Shown: positions 17,253 to 25,986, numbered from the stretch's first letter. The stretch is 34,184 nucleotides of DNA from DAOUAM01 sp034433305 (GCA_034433305.1 DAOUAM010000017.1:1-34184), one strand, 5' to 3'. The notes: generated by a model from the letters alone, not told the origin. Numbers and translations are program-made.

Positions 17253-18023
17253 TCATATCTCAATGACCATATCGGCCTCGGCGACCTGGAACTCTACGGG
17301 CATCCTGCGCCCCAGACCCTCCATCTCCCTGCGGACTGCCTGCTCCCAGGGCGGGTTGATGTGGGTCACCACCACCCGTGGCAGGTAGTCCCAGCGGGCG
17401 CGGAACTGGGCCAGCGCCTCCTCCAGGAAGGCGGGTGTCATGTGGCCGGTGGCGATGGCCCTGGCCTCGTTCTCGCTGCCATAGGTCACCTCCGTCAGCA
17501 GCACGTGGGGCGACACATATTGCCAGGCCTCGGCCAGTCCCCTGCCCGCGTCTCCAGTATAGAACAGCTTCCGGCCTCCGGAGGACACCTGGAAGCCGAC
17601 AGCCGGCACCGAGTGGGGCACCGGCACGGCGGTCACCTGGTATTCCAGCACCCTGAACTCCTTGCACAGCTCCACCGCGTGAAAGCGAAAGGTGGGATGC
17701 TCGGGCGTCGGGATGCTGGTGAAGTCGGGGTAGAGCTTGCCCTGCAGCAGGCTGGCGCGCACGTGGTCCACGGTATCCTGTATGGCGTAGACCTCCACCG
17801 TGGAGCCATTGCCCTGAAGGGCCAGGCCCAGCGGCGGCAGGTCGCGGACATGGTCGTAGTGCCTGTGGGACAGCAGGACGGCCTTCAACCGGCGCTGGTC
17901 CTCAAAGCCCAGCGCCCGGCTGAAGCTGCCCAGGTCCAGCGCCAGCACGTCATCCACGACGTAGGAGGAGAGGCGGGTATGGCGGCTCTCCATGTTGTGG
18001 GCGCCGAGGACACGCAGGCGCAT
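17253..18023 (-). CDS. Metallo-beta-lactamase-fold hydrolase (class II cyclic-nucleotide phosphodiesterase-like)
   Basis: A 256-residue cytoplasmic metal hydrolase. The metal motif H53-R-H55-Y-D57-H58 (SHRHYDHVRD) is followed by further ligands in PVPHSVPAVGF, FYTGDAGRGL and VVVTHINP, plus ATGHMTP, the arrangement of RNase Z and class II cAMP phosphodiesterase-like proteins. The start MRLRVLGAHN matches the usual first strand of the fold (xxxLGxxxG region). It starts 4 nt after the stop of the FAH-family gene, so they are co-transcribed. Activity on cyclic nucleotides, tRNA precursors or another phosphodiester cannot be decided from sequence. Confidence 0.82.
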   Translation of the reverse strand: MRLRVLGAHNMESRHTRLSSYVVDDVLALDLGSFSRALGFEDQRRLKAVLLSHRHYDHVRDLPPLGLALQGNGSTVEVYAIQDTVDHVRASLLQGKLYPDFTSIPTPEHPTFRFHAVELCKEFRVLEYQVTAVPVPHSVPAVGFQVSSGGRKLFYTGDAGRGLAEAWQYVSPHVLLTEVTYGSENEARAIATGHMTPAFLEEALAQFRARWDYLPRVVVTHINPPWEQAVRREMEGLGRRMPVEFQVAEADMVIEI

Positions 18024-18027
18024 GGCG

Positions 18028-18936
18028 CTATACCCTGGACATGCCGCCCTCGGAGCGCGGCACCGGCGTGACGCCGGGGATGAACTCGGCCTCCTTGCGC
18101 GGGCCGTAGCCCCTGGCGAAGAAGCGGGCGCGGCCCAGGCCTTCTATCTCGATCTCCAGCACATCCCCATCGTTGAGCGGCCCCAGGCCCACATGATAGG
18201 TGCCGGTGGCGACCACGTCGCCCGGCTGGAGCTGCACAAACCGGCTGAGCCAGGCAAGCTGCTCGGGGATGCTGTGGGCCATGTGCTTTGTGTTGTAGTC
18301 CTGGCGGGGCTGGCCGTTGACCCAAGACCTCACCTGGAGGTTGTGGGGATCGGGCACCTCATCCCGGGTGGTAATCCAGGGGCCGCAGGGGCCGAAGGTG
18401 TCCTGGCCCTTGGACAGGAAGGTCGTGCGGCGGGTCATGCCCCTGGCCGAGATATCGAAGAAGGGCACGTAGCCAAAGATGCAGTCCATGGCCTGGGCCT
18501 CGGGGACGTTCCTGGCGTGCCGGCCTATGACGAAGGCCAGCTCAGCCTCGGGCTGGTACACCACCACCGACGGTATGTCGGGCAGCTCCACAGTCCCCTC
18601 GGGGCCGAGCAGCTCCGGGGCCTTGTAGAAGAACTCCAGGGGCATGTCATCGGCGGACCTGTCCGGCCTGTCCAGGTAGTTGGCGAAGGCAGCCAGGCAC
18701 TTGCTGGGGCGCGGCACGGGCGCCCTGAGGCGCACGTTGCCCAGCGGCACGCCCCGCTGACGCGAGGCCATGCGCTGGAACTCCCGCCGATAGTCATCCC
18801 ACCTGGCGATGACCTCTTCCATGGCCTGCTGCGGGCCTTTCTCGCGGTAGGCCGGCACGGCCTCGGTGACATCCACGACCCGGCCCTCGCCGTTGAGCAC
18901 TCCGATACGGTCGTCATTGAAGCGCAGCACCTTCAT
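18028..18936 (-). CDS. Fumarylacetoacetate hydrolase family protein
   Basis: Cleaves a C-C bond of, or decarboxylates or isomerises, a beta-dicarbonyl substrate, using a divalent metal. The 302-residue protein from ATG 18936 (GGAGGTGG site upstream) has an N-terminal small domain MKVLRFNDDRIGVLNGEGRVVDVT. Next comes the FAH core: LRAPVPRPSKCLAAFANYLD, the acidic metal site YQPEAELAFVIGRHARNV, FGYVPFFDISARG, FGPCGPWITTRDEVPDP, LQVRSWVNGQPRQDYNTKHM and LQPGDVVATGTYHVGLGPLNDGDVLEIEIEGLG. It is most like the catechol meta-cleavage and acylpyruvase branch; the substrate is unknown. It heads an operon with the metallo-beta-lactamase gene. Confidence 0.87.
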   Translation of the reverse strand: MKVLRFNDDRIGVLNGEGRVVDVTEAVPAYREKGPQQAMEEVIARWDDYRREFQRMASRQRGVPLGNVRLRAPVPRPSKCLAAFANYLDRPDRSADDMPLEFFYKAPELLGPEGTVELPDIPSVVVYQPEAELAFVIGRHARNVPEAQAMDCIFGYVPFFDISARGMTRRTTFLSKGQDTFGPCGPWITTRDEVPDPHNLQVRSWVNGQPRQDYNTKHMAHSIPEQLAWLSRFVQLQPGDVVATGTYHVGLGPLNDGDVLEIEIEGLGRARFFARGYGPRKEAEFIPGVTPVPRSEGGMSRV

Positions 18937-19064
18937 CTCGCCACCTCCAGGCGACCCCAGCGCGACTCTATCCTGGCGGGAATTATATGGGCATGGCGAG
19001 GGCGAAGGCAAGCCATTGACGGGTGGGCACTGTGAGGCTGGCGAGGGGATTGCTTGAGGTAGGA

Positions 19065-19268
19065 GCCTATCCGATGACTGCACGTCGGCTGGTAAAGCGC
19101 CCCTGGACAAGCTCAGGGCGAGCGGTCATTTACCCATTCCTGGTGGGCCTCTCGGACCACCATCAAGGTTGTGGGATAGGCACCAGGTGGAAGGCCGATT
19201 GGGCAACCACAAGGGTTGCCCCTACGTTTCAAGGCCGGGTGCGTCCGCCAAGGTTGTCGGATAGGCAC
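19065..19268. repeat. Cluster of short direct and inverted repeats (possible MITE remnant)
   Basis: In the gene-free stretch 18937-19282, a 20-base unit (caaggttgtXggataggcac) occurs at 19164-19183 and 19249-19268 with one difference. An inverted 10-base copy of its end (gcctatccga) lies at 19065-19074. Between them, gggcaacc (19201-19208) pairs with ggttgccc (19213-19220). No transposase frame is present. Confidence 0.5.
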
Positions 19269-19282
19269 GTAGGTGAGGACTC

Positions 19283-19357
19283 TGGTCGGGGTGGTCGGGA
19301 TTGAACCGACGACCTCTTGGTCCCAAACCAAGCGCGCTTCCGCTGCGCCACACCCCG
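19283..19357 (-). tRNA. tRNA-Pro (anticodon TGG)
   Basis: Read on the minus strand from 19357, the acceptor arm CGGGGTG pairs with CACCCCG. The D stem is GCGC/GCGC. The anticodon arm CTTGG-TTTGGGA-CCAAG gives anticodon TGG, and the T arm is GTCGG-TTCAATC-CCGAC. The discriminator A at 19286 is followed by an encoded CCA (19285-19283). The total is 72 nt plus CCA, with all stems perfect. Confidence 0.95.
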
Positions 19358-19439
19358 GCCCTCACACACTGATGATACGTGCTGGCAAGGCTGGTTGGCA
19401 AGGGCAGCAACGTCTGCCAGGCTTCAGACCTGTCGCCTG

Positions 19440-21095
19440 CTATAGCTCCGGGTGCCGCATGTGCCAGTCCGTCGCCTGCTGGTAGGCGTGGCCCAGCTTG
19501 AAGAGCAGCCCCTCGTCGAAGGGCCGGCCGATAAGCTGCAGGCCGATGGGCAGGCCGGAGGCGGTGAAGCCGCAGGGCACCGAGAGCGCCGGCAGCCCGG
19601 CCAGCGAGGCCAGGCTGGTGTAACGGCGCCGGCCCAGGTCCTGCTTGCCCTGGTAGTAGCCGCCAGGCCGGCCAGTGGATGCCGCGATGGTCGGCGCGGG
19701 CACCGGGCCGGTGGGGAGCGCCAGCACATCAACCCTGTCCAGCGCCTCCATCAGCTCCCGCCGGATAACCGAGCGCAGCCGCTGCGCCCTGAGGTACGCC
19801 GTGGCCGGCAGTATGCTCGCCATCTCCAGCCGCACGCGGGTGCTCCAGTCGTAGTCGCTGGCCCGCGTCCTGAGCCACTGGTCATGGAAGGCCGAGGCCT
19901 CCGAGTCGGCGATGGCGAGGAACACCGCGCCGCCGCGAGCAGAGGTGGGCAGGGAAACGTCGGCGGCCAGGGCGCCCAGCTCCTCCAGCACGCCCACGGC
20001 CTTCCGGGTGGCGTCGCGCACCTCGGCATCCAGGCCCTCGAACTCGAACATCTCCACGGGCAGGCCGAGGCGCAGGCCCTTGATATCGCCCTGGAGTCCC
20101 GCCAGGTAGTCGGGCACCGGCTCCACGCTGGACGTGGGGTCGCCAGGGTCGTGGCCGGCGATGGCCTGGAGCAGGATGGCGCAGTCCTGAACGGTGCGGG
20201 CCATGGGGCCGATGGTGTCCATGGCCCAGCACATGGGGATGACGTTGTGCCGGGTAACGCGGCCGTAGGTGGGCCGCAGGCCAGCGATGCCGCAGAAGCC
20301 GGCCGGGCCGCGCACCGAGCCTCCGGTGTCGGAGCCAAGGGCGCCGGCGCACAGGCCGGCCGCCACCGCGACGCCCGAGCCGCTGCTGGAGCCGCCAGGG
20401 GTGTGCTCGGTGTTCCAGGGGTTGCGCGGCGTGCCGAAGGGGTGGTCTATGGTGCCGCCGGTGGCGAACTCGCTCAGGTTCAGCTTGCCCAGCATTACGG
20501 CGCCCGCTTCCCTGAGCCGCTGCACTATGCTGGAGTCCTGGTCGGGCACGAAGTCGGCCAGCACCCGGGAGCCAGCGGTGGTCAGCACGCCCCTGGTGTA
20601 GATGATGTCCTTGACTGCCACGGGGACGCCGTGCAGCGGGCCACGGTAGTCGCCCCGGGCGATCTCGCGCTCGGCCTCGGCGGCCTGGGCCAGCGCCTGC
20701 TCCCGCGTGACGGTGATGTAGGCCGCCAGGCGTCGGTCCAGGGCGTCAATGCGCTCCAGGTAGGCCCTGGTGACCTCCACGGGGGAGGCCGCCTTCCGCC
20801 GGAGCAGGCCCGATAGCTCGGCGATGCTGGCCCAGGGAAGGCCCTGGTCGGTGGCGGCGCCGCTGACAGGGCCAGCGCGGCGACGCCGGCCATGCTTCTC
20901 GGTGACTCTCTGCCGCGGCCCGGCCGGGAAAGTCGGCAGCGGCTCCACCTCGGCGATGGCGCTGGACGGCACCAGGTCCAGGTCCGCCAGGACCGCCGCC
21001 AGCCTGCTGGCGATGGCGTCGGCCCGCTGCTCGTCCGACTGGAGGCCGGCCAACTCCATCATCCGCCGTACCTGCTCCCTGGAAAGCTCGCGCAT
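19440..21095 (-). CDS. Amidase signature enzyme with GatC/AtzG-like N-terminal segment
   Basis: A Ser-cisSer-Lys amidohydrolase (551 residues). Residues 1-55 resemble GatC/AtzG (helical, ending IAEVEPLPTF), then a basic linker. The amidase domain starts at about 85. The catalytic lysine is K162 in GVPVAVKDI, the Gly/Ser loop TPGGSSSGSG (233-241) supplies the cis-Ser, and nucleophile S260 lies in SDTGGSVRGPAG. The C-terminal SLAGLPALSVPCGFTASGLPIGLQLIGRPFDEG is typical. AKAGGAG-type site AAGGAG lies 9 nt before ATG 21095. No gatB lies nearby, so a catabolic amidase rather than tRNA amidotransferase is more likely, although a fused GatC-GatA role is not excluded. Confidence 0.85.
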   Translation of the reverse strand: MRELSREQVRRMMELAGLQSDEQRADAIASRLAAVLADLDLVPSSAIAEVEPLPTFPAGPRQRVTEKHGRRRRAGPVSGAATDQGLPWASIAELSGLLRRKAASPVEVTRAYLERIDALDRRLAAYITVTREQALAQAAEAEREIARGDYRGPLHGVPVAVKDIIYTRGVLTTAGSRVLADFVPDQDSSIVQRLREAGAVMLGKLNLSEFATGGTIDHPFGTPRNPWNTEHTPGGSSSGSGVAVAAGLCAGALGSDTGGSVRGPAGFCGIAGLRPTYGRVTRHNVIPMCWAMDTIGPMARTVQDCAILLQAIAGHDPGDPTSSVEPVPDYLAGLQGDIKGLRLGLPVEMFEFEGLDAEVRDATRKAVGVLEELGALAADVSLPTSARGGAVFLAIADSEASAFHDQWLRTRASDYDWSTRVRLEMASILPATAYLRAQRLRSVIRRELMEALDRVDVLALPTGPVPAPTIAASTGRPGGYYQGKQDLGRRRYTSLASLAGLPALSVPCGFTASGLPIGLQLIGRPFDEGLLFKLGHAYQQATDWHMRHPEL

Positions 21096-21272
21096 AGGCT
21101 GCTGCTCCTTGAAGTGGCAGTAGACAGCCCAAATATTACCACAAGGGGCAACGGGCCACCGCAGCCAGCGCCCACTCCTTGACGCGCCATGGGAGGGATG
21201 CCATAGTGTAGGCTACCTTCCCCCAATGATATGGTGGGGATGGCACGAGACTGTGACGGCAGGTGTGACAGT

Positions 21273-21926
21273 ATGCGCCAGACCATAACCCCCGACTCGC
21301 CCGGCATAGCGCTCTTTCCCGAGTACCAGACGCTCTACGACCTCATCGCCCGCGAGGTGCATGGCCTCACCGATGCCCAGCTTGACTTCGAGACTGACCG
21401 CTGGGAGTGGAGCAAGTGGAGCATCAGGCGGCAGCTAAGCCACATGGCCTCGCTGATATACCGCTGGCTCATCATCCGCTGGGGAGACGTGCTGTTCCCC
21501 GACGGCAAGCACGGCGTCCAGGACGTCAAGGGCATCGCCAGCTCCGACTACGACCGCCGCATGGACGAGAAGCTCTACTGGGAGTTCCCGGTAATCATGG
21601 AGAACTTGAAGGACGGGATAGACCTGGCCCAGCGGGTGCTGCGGGAGCGCAACGTCGGCTTCCTGCGCAGCCATACCTGCGTCAGGCAGCAGACCTCCCA
21701 GTGGCCGCTGATGGCCAAAGCCCACCCCACGGGAGTGATGCCCCACAAAGACCCGGACAAGGCCATCATGACCCTGGAAGCCACCATGCGGCACATCTAC
21801 TTCGAGGAGACGACCCACCTGTACAACATCCAGCGCCTCAAGCGCGCCCAGGGCCTGCCGGCGGTAGTGCAGGTGCCAAAGGTGGGCTACTGGGTGCTGG
21901 ACGGCTGGGACCGCAGCGAGCCATAG
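21273..21926 (+). CDS. DinB-like four-helix protein
   Basis: A 217-residue helical protein of the DinB/YfiT metal-binding superfamily, whose members act as thiol-dependent transferases or have unknown roles. IRRQLSHMASLIYRWLIIRWGD near residue 50 and MRHIYFEETTHLYNIQRLKRAQGL near residue 180 supply the His residues expected at the two metal-binding helices. The frame is open from ATG 21231, but the better-placed start is ATG 21273, with GCAGG upstream. The gene is isolated on the plus strand between minus-strand genes. Its function and thiol cofactor are unknown. Confidence 0.6.
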   Translation: MRQTITPDSPGIALFPEYQTLYDLIAREVHGLTDAQLDFETDRWEWSKWSIRRQLSHMASLIYRWLIIRWGDVLFPDGKHGVQDVKGIASSDYDRRMDEKLYWEFPVIMENLKDGIDLAQRVLRERNVGFLRSHTCVRQQTSQWPLMAKAHPTGVMPHKDPDKAIMTLEATMRHIYFEETTHLYNIQRLKRAQGLPAVVQVPKVGYWVLDGWDRSEP

Positions 21927-21996
21927 GAAGCTTTCAGCTTCCCTCCCCACTCCAGGGGCGGGGCGCTGATAGCTGATGGCTGAATGCTGATAGCTA
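21926..21996. repeat. Intergenic palindromic element with GCTGATAGC-type repeats
   Basis: ggaagct (21926-21932) pairs with agcttcc (21936-21942). A CCCCAC...GGGGCGGGG core follows, and then degenerate repeats of gctgatagc/gctgatggc/gctgatagct to 21996. A closely similar arrangement occurs at 26612-26699. It spans the ends of the two convergent genes and may double as a terminator. Confidence 0.55.
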
Positions 21997-23136
21997 GATT
22001 TTCGTGTCCCTGAGCCTGCGCCGCACGTCCTCCGGGAACTCCCGCAGCCGCCGGCGGGTGGGCGAGTCGCCACGGCGGGCGACGCTCCGGGCCGCCTCGG
22101 CCAGCAACTCGATGCCGCCCAGGAAGTCCGAGAGGCGGATGTACTCGGCGCCGACGTCGCCGTTGGGATCGGGGATGGACGTGGTGGCGTTGTGGTAGTT
22201 GCCCAGGGGAAAGGCAACGCCCGTGACGCGGTAGCCGAAGACGGCGAAGGCCGTGGCCTCGCAGGTGCCGCCGCTCATGAGCTGGCGCTGGCACCTGGAC
22301 TGCCGGTCGCGCTGGCGGATGCTTTCCCTGGCGACGATAAGCACCTGCTCGGCGTCGGCGTCGAAGGTGTAGGCGGCGTCGCCGGTGCGGATGACAGGCC
22401 CCTCGCCCTGGACCACGCCAGGGATGACGGCGCTGGACTCCACCGAGACTACCAGCGTCTCCGGCGGCAGGGCCTGGGCCTCCGCCAGGAGCCGCGCGCC
22501 GAACAGCCCAGCCTCCTCGGCGCGGGTGAAGACGCCGTACACCTCGGCCTCCGCGCGGTCGGTGGCCAGTCGCTCCAGGACGGCCAGGATGCTGGCGCAG
22601 CCCGCCAGGTCGTCCAGCGCCCGCATGCGGATGAAGTCGCCGTCCAGGACGAAGTCAGGGAGGTCGAAGACCACCGGCGTGGCCGGCGCCAGCGTGGCCG
22701 GTGCCTTGAGGCGCAGGCCCACCAGCCGCTCGCCCCCCTGCTCCGGCGCAGGCCCCAGCAGGGGCGACGTCTCGGCGGGCACGCGCTGGCCGTCGGGCGT
22801 CAGCACCAGGACGGGCGCCGCCTTCCGCAGGGACGCCACGGGCACACCGCCCAGGGCGCGGGCCACGATGCGGTCGCCACTGGCCTCGACGACCTCGAAG
22901 CCCGGGTGGTCCATGTGGGCCACCAGTGCAATGGGCGTGGCACTGGCAGGCCCGTACCTGTAGTGGGCGATGATGTTGCCGTACTCGTCCCGGCGGTGCT
23001 GGATGCCCATGCCCTCCAGCGTGGCCAGGATGTAGCCGGCCGGGCCGCGCTCGAAGAATGGGACGGCCGGCCGAGAGCCCAGCTCCCGCAGGAACTCCAG
23101 GGCGCGCTGGTCACGAGGCGTCATAGGCCGCATCAT
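21994..23136 (-). CDS. M42/M20-type zinc aminopeptidase
   Basis: A cytoplasmic dinuclear zinc aminopeptidase (380 residues) of the M42 glutamyl/deblocking aminopeptidase type. Metal ligands appear in order: H74-M-D76-H77 in LVAHMDHPGF, the bridging Asp in MRALDDLAGCA, catalytic Glu and ligand Glu in TRAEEAGLFGA, an acidic residue in VSVESSA, and His in GNYHNATTSIPD. Starts ATG 23136, 23133 and 23124 are all possible; a GGGAG site best serves 23124. It lies just downstream of the Grd cluster, separated by a 15-bp hairpin, and would supply free amino acids from imported peptides. That link is inference. The length is slightly greater than classic M42 enzymes (about 340-360). Confidence 0.83.
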   Translation of the reverse strand: MMRPMTPRDQRALEFLRELGSRPAVPFFERGPAGYILATLEGMGIQHRRDEYGNIIAHYRYGPASATPIALVAHMDHPGFEVVEASGDRIVARALGGVPVASLRKAAPVLVLTPDGQRVPAETSPLLGPAPEQGGERLVGLRLKAPATLAPATPVVFDLPDFVLDGDFIRMRALDDLAGCASILAVLERLATDRAEAEVYGVFTRAEEAGLFGARLLAEAQALPPETLVVSVESSAVIPGVVQGEGPVIRTGDAAYTFDADAEQVLIVARESIRQRDRQSRCQRQLMSGGTCEATAFAVFGYRVTGVAFPLGNYHNATTSIPDPNGDVGAEYIRLSDFLGGIELLAEAARSVARRGDSPTRRRLREFPEDVRRRLRDTKI

Positions 23137-23210
23137 CTCCCGCAGACTTGAAAAACCTGAAGCGCTCTTTTAGGCAGCCCCTTCCGGGATATCCAGGTGC
23201 CGTTGACCAC

Positions 23211-23246
23211 GAGAGGGCCATGAGCGGCGCTGCTCATGGCCCTCTC
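23211..23246 (-). terminator. 15-bp hairpin terminator downstream of the Grd cluster
   Basis: Bases 23211-23225 pair perfectly with 23232-23246 around a 6-nt loop, 36 nt after the grdE stop. No long T run follows on either strand. Position and stability suggest the end of the grd transcript; its gagagggcc arm recurs in the hairpin at 10693-10724. Confidence 0.6.
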
Positions 23247-23281
23247 ACAGGACTCCAGGGTAAGGAGACTCACCGCAGGCG

Positions 23282-24568
23282 TCAGTAGTCCACACAGGTA
23301 AGCCGCGTGAAGCCCAGGACGTCGTTGAGGTGGCTGGTGCCGTAGCGTCCGTGGGGCGGCTCCTGCTCGTCGTACCAGTCGCGGCGTATCTCGCCAGCGC
23401 CGATGACGGTCTCCACGGGAGGGAACGGGCCGGGCGCGCTGCCGTCGCCGGTGCTGACCACGGCCACGACCTCGGGCGCCGTCACCAGCAGCGGCGGCGC
23501 GGTGCCGTCCTCATCGTCCTCCTCCTCGGTGATGAGCACTGTCTTGATGCCGGCGCGCTCGCACGCCTGCACCACCAGTATGGTGTCCAGGAAGCGCTGG
23601 CCCCGCAGGGTGGGCGTGACGATGGCGCCGTCGGCGCCCAGCGTGGCCGCCATCAGCGCCGCGCGGTTGGCCATAAGCTCCTTCTGGCGCTGCTCCTCCC
23701 ACATGGTGCGCACCATGATGCTGCCCAGAAAGTTGAAGTCCTTCCCGTGGCGCCGGCACATGTGCAGCGTGATGGTATTGGTGAGCGGCCACGTCCACCA
23801 GCGTCCGAAGTTGCCGCAGGCCGCGCCGTCCAGCACCTCGGTGGGATGCAGCAGCCAGGGCTGCGTCAGGCGGGTGATGCCGTACACCGCCGTGCCCATG
23901 GTGGAGTCAGGGTTCAGGGTGATGGCCTCGGGCGACACGATGCTGTGGATGTGCACCAGCCCCGGCAGGCCAGGCTTCGGCGTCATGTCGAAGACCTCCA
24001 CCTCCGTTGGCTGCTCCTCCAGGGTGGCCCTGGCGATGTAGTCCTGGGCCGCCAGCATGGCCTGCTGCACCACCCGGTTGGCCGGGTCAGGCTCCAGGTG
24101 CCTGGCAGGCTCGATGACCAGGCAGACGTTGCAAAGCCCGGCGAAGGGGCTGATGGCGCCCGGCCCAGACATGTCTATGAAGTCGCCGTAGGCCGTGCCC
24201 GGCCTGTAGGACGAGTGAAGGCCATACCTGCGGCTGTCGCCGGAGAGGGCGCAGGTCATGACGGTCATGCCGCCTAGCCGGTTGGTGCGCCCCTGCCCTA
24301 CCGTGGCAACGGGCCTCCCCAGGATGCCGGGGTAGGCCATGCCATCCCCCTGTACCTTCATCCTGGGCTCGATGACATCGCGCACGGTGATGATGCGCAC
24401 CGACTCGCCGGGGCGGGCTATCTGGACGTCGGCGCTGGCGACCAGCGGGTCCTGCCTGATAAGCTCCAGCAGCTCCGACTTGTTGAGCTCCAGTACGCCG
24501 TCGCGCCAGCGAGTGGCCCTTCCAAAGCGGACGTCGTGGGTCTGGTAGTTGGCTAGCTCAAGACGCAT
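23282..24568 (-). CDS. grdE: Glycine/sarcosine/betaine reductase component B, GrdE-type subunit
   Basis: The substrate-activating proprotein subunit of component B, which in the family is autocleaved to form a pyruvoyl group that binds the amine substrate. The 428-residue length is that of GrdE. It starts MRLELANYQTHDVRFG and carries LTQPWLLHPTEVLDGA, RRHGKDFNFLG and VVSTGDGSAPGPFPPVETVIGAGEIRR, all matching the family's conserved blocks. In characterised GrdE an Asn-Cys pair just after DGA yields the pyruvoyl group. Here the segment is DGAACGNFGRWW, with C251 displaced and Phe after the Asn, so processing may differ or be absent (from memory of the family). Its ATG overlaps the grdB end by 11 nt, and GGGAG stands upstream, so translation is coupled. 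Confidence 0.85.
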   Translation of the reverse strand: MRLELANYQTHDVRFGRATRWRDGVLELNKSELLELIRQDPLVASADVQIARPGESVRIITVRDVIEPRMKVQGDGMAYPGILGRPVATVGQGRTNRLGGMTVMTCALSGDSRRYGLHSSYRPGTAYGDFIDMSGPGAISPFAGLCNVCLVIEPARHLEPDPANRVVQQAMLAAQDYIARATLEEQPTEVEVFDMTPKPGLPGLVHIHSIVSPEAITLNPDSTMGTAVYGITRLTQPWLLHPTEVLDGAACGNFGRWWTWPLTNTITLHMCRRHGKDFNFLGSIMVRTMWEEQRQKELMANRAALMAATLGADGAIVTPTLRGQRFLDTILVVQACERAGIKTVLITEEEDDEDGTAPPLLVTAPEVVAVVSTGDGSAPGPFPPVETVIGAGEIRRDWYDEQEPPHGRYGTSHLNDVLGFTRLTCVDY

Positions 24569-25910
24569 GGACAGGCTCCCTTATGGCCGACTCCTCGGTG
24601 GGGTCGAAAAGCGTGGGGCCAGTGACGCGCGTCTGGAGCGCCTTGAGGGCGGTCCGGACGATGCGCAGGCCCAAAGCCCTGTCGGCCTCCGGCGGCAGGT
24701 TTGGGTCGCCGCAGCAGTACTGCACGCGGACGCCCTTGATCACGCGGTTGGCATTGGCGGACAGGGCTATGGCTGGCAGCGCGCCGATGAGCGCGGTGGG
24801 AATGCCGACTCTCTCGAGTTCCTTGACTATCGTTGCACCGCAACGATGGCAGCTCCCTCAGCCAGACACCTGTATTGCGGCGGTGACGCCGGCCTCCTTG
24901 AACTCCCTGGCTATGCGCTGCCCTATCTCACGGGCCGGGCCGACGGCGGTCTGGTTGCCCACGGTGCTGTAGAAGTAGGGGTATATGGCCCTGATGACGC
25001 CCTCGGCCTCAAGCTGGCGCAGGGCCGGCAGTGGCAGGGCGTAGTTGGGGTTCCGGGTGTTGAGGATGCGGGTGTTGAAGCCGCCGTGGACACACTCCCA
25101 GTCCTGGACCGAAAGCTCATTGATGCCCTCGATGGAGTAGCGCCCGGCGTGCAGCGCCCTGGCGCCGGGGATGGCATCGGGGTTGCCACGCGGCACGATG
25201 CCGGTGCTGACCACGATGCCGATGACGGCCCTGGACAGGTCCTCCACGGGCGGCGCCGGCGGCACGGTGTCGTACTGCTGCACCTGTACCTCGGAGACCC
25301 AGGGCCGGCCCTGAATGCGGGCCAGCACCATGTCCAGCGCCCGCTCATATCCCGGCTTGTCGGCAAATACCAGGCGCCGGATGCCGTGGGGTACGTAGCC
25401 CTCCTGCAACGCAGGCCCCAGTTCCTGGCCGGATGCTACTTTCAGGCCAAGGGCCACCATTTTGCCTATGATGGCCTGCATCTGGGTGGCGTCGGTGCCC
25501 GTAGGCACGGCCAGCAACTCCTGCCGGTGGGTGATGACGGCGGCGTTGTCCGGGTGCATGGCCGTGACAGCGGGAATCTTCATGGACTTTGCGACGCGGC
25601 AGACCAGGGCGCAGCCCAGGCCGTAGCGGCCAGAGTCGAAGGCGGGGCCGGCCAGCACCAGGTCAGGGCTGTACCTTTCCAGCGCCTCCCGGATGGCCTG
25701 GCCCGCCTCGGCTTCCCGCTCGGCCACGAAGTCGTCGCCGCAGATTATAGTGGCAACGACGGTGCCCCTGTCCTTCAGGGCAGCCTGAAGCGCCCGGCCG
25801 GGGCCTACCGGCCCATCCTTCACCAGCACGGGCGTCTCCGCCTTGTCCTCGCCGCCGATGCCACCGAAGAACTGGTTGAGGTAATGCACCACGCGGAGTC
25901 TATCGGACAT
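24558..25910 (-). CDS. grdB: Glycine/sarcosine/betaine reductase component B selenoprotein (in-frame UGA = Sec351)
   Basis: The catalytic selenoprotein of component B, which attacks the substrate and passes a carboxymethyl-selenoether to GrdA. The frame from ATG 25910 (AGGAGG site) reaches TGA at 24860-24858 after 350 codons, then continues to the true TGA stop at 24558, giving 450 residues. The UGA reads U351-GSC-HRC, the family's UxxCxxC motif. Downstream ATIVKELERVGIP, ALPAIALSANANRVIKGVRVQYCCGDPNLPP is the conserved C-terminal block. The N-terminus (VVHYLNQFFGGIGGEDKAE, GPVGPGRALQAAL) resembles sarcosine/betaine-type subunits (GrdF/GrdH) as much as GrdB, so the substrate is uncertain. A SECIS hairpin with a GGT loop follows the UGA. 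Automated calling would end the gene 100 codons early. Confidence 0.93.
24829..24860 (-). promoter_or_regulatory. SECIS element for the component B UGA
   Basis: On the minus strand, atcgttgc (24847-24840) pairs perfectly over 8 bp with gcaacgat (24836-24829) around loop GGT (24839-24837). The loop begins 19 nt after the UGA (24860-24858). GGT in the loop is the classic SelB recognition sequence. Confidence 0.88.
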
Positions 25911-25986
25911 CCGACCCTCCTTTCACAAAAGGCAGCTATCAGCTTGCGCCGGTAGCGACCTGTCAATCCCTGGTGTGAATAACGGG

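Noticed and set aside
19452..20816. 454-codon plus-strand frame opposite the amidase
   Set aside because: Low-complexity Gly/Gln/Ala/His sequence without family features, lying wholly inside a clear amidase gene on the other strand.
19440..21095. GatA subunit of the Glu/Asp-tRNA amidotransferase
   Set aside because: Sequence fits the amidase family, but no gatB lies nearby and a GatC-like segment is already fused, so a catabolic amidase is the safer call.
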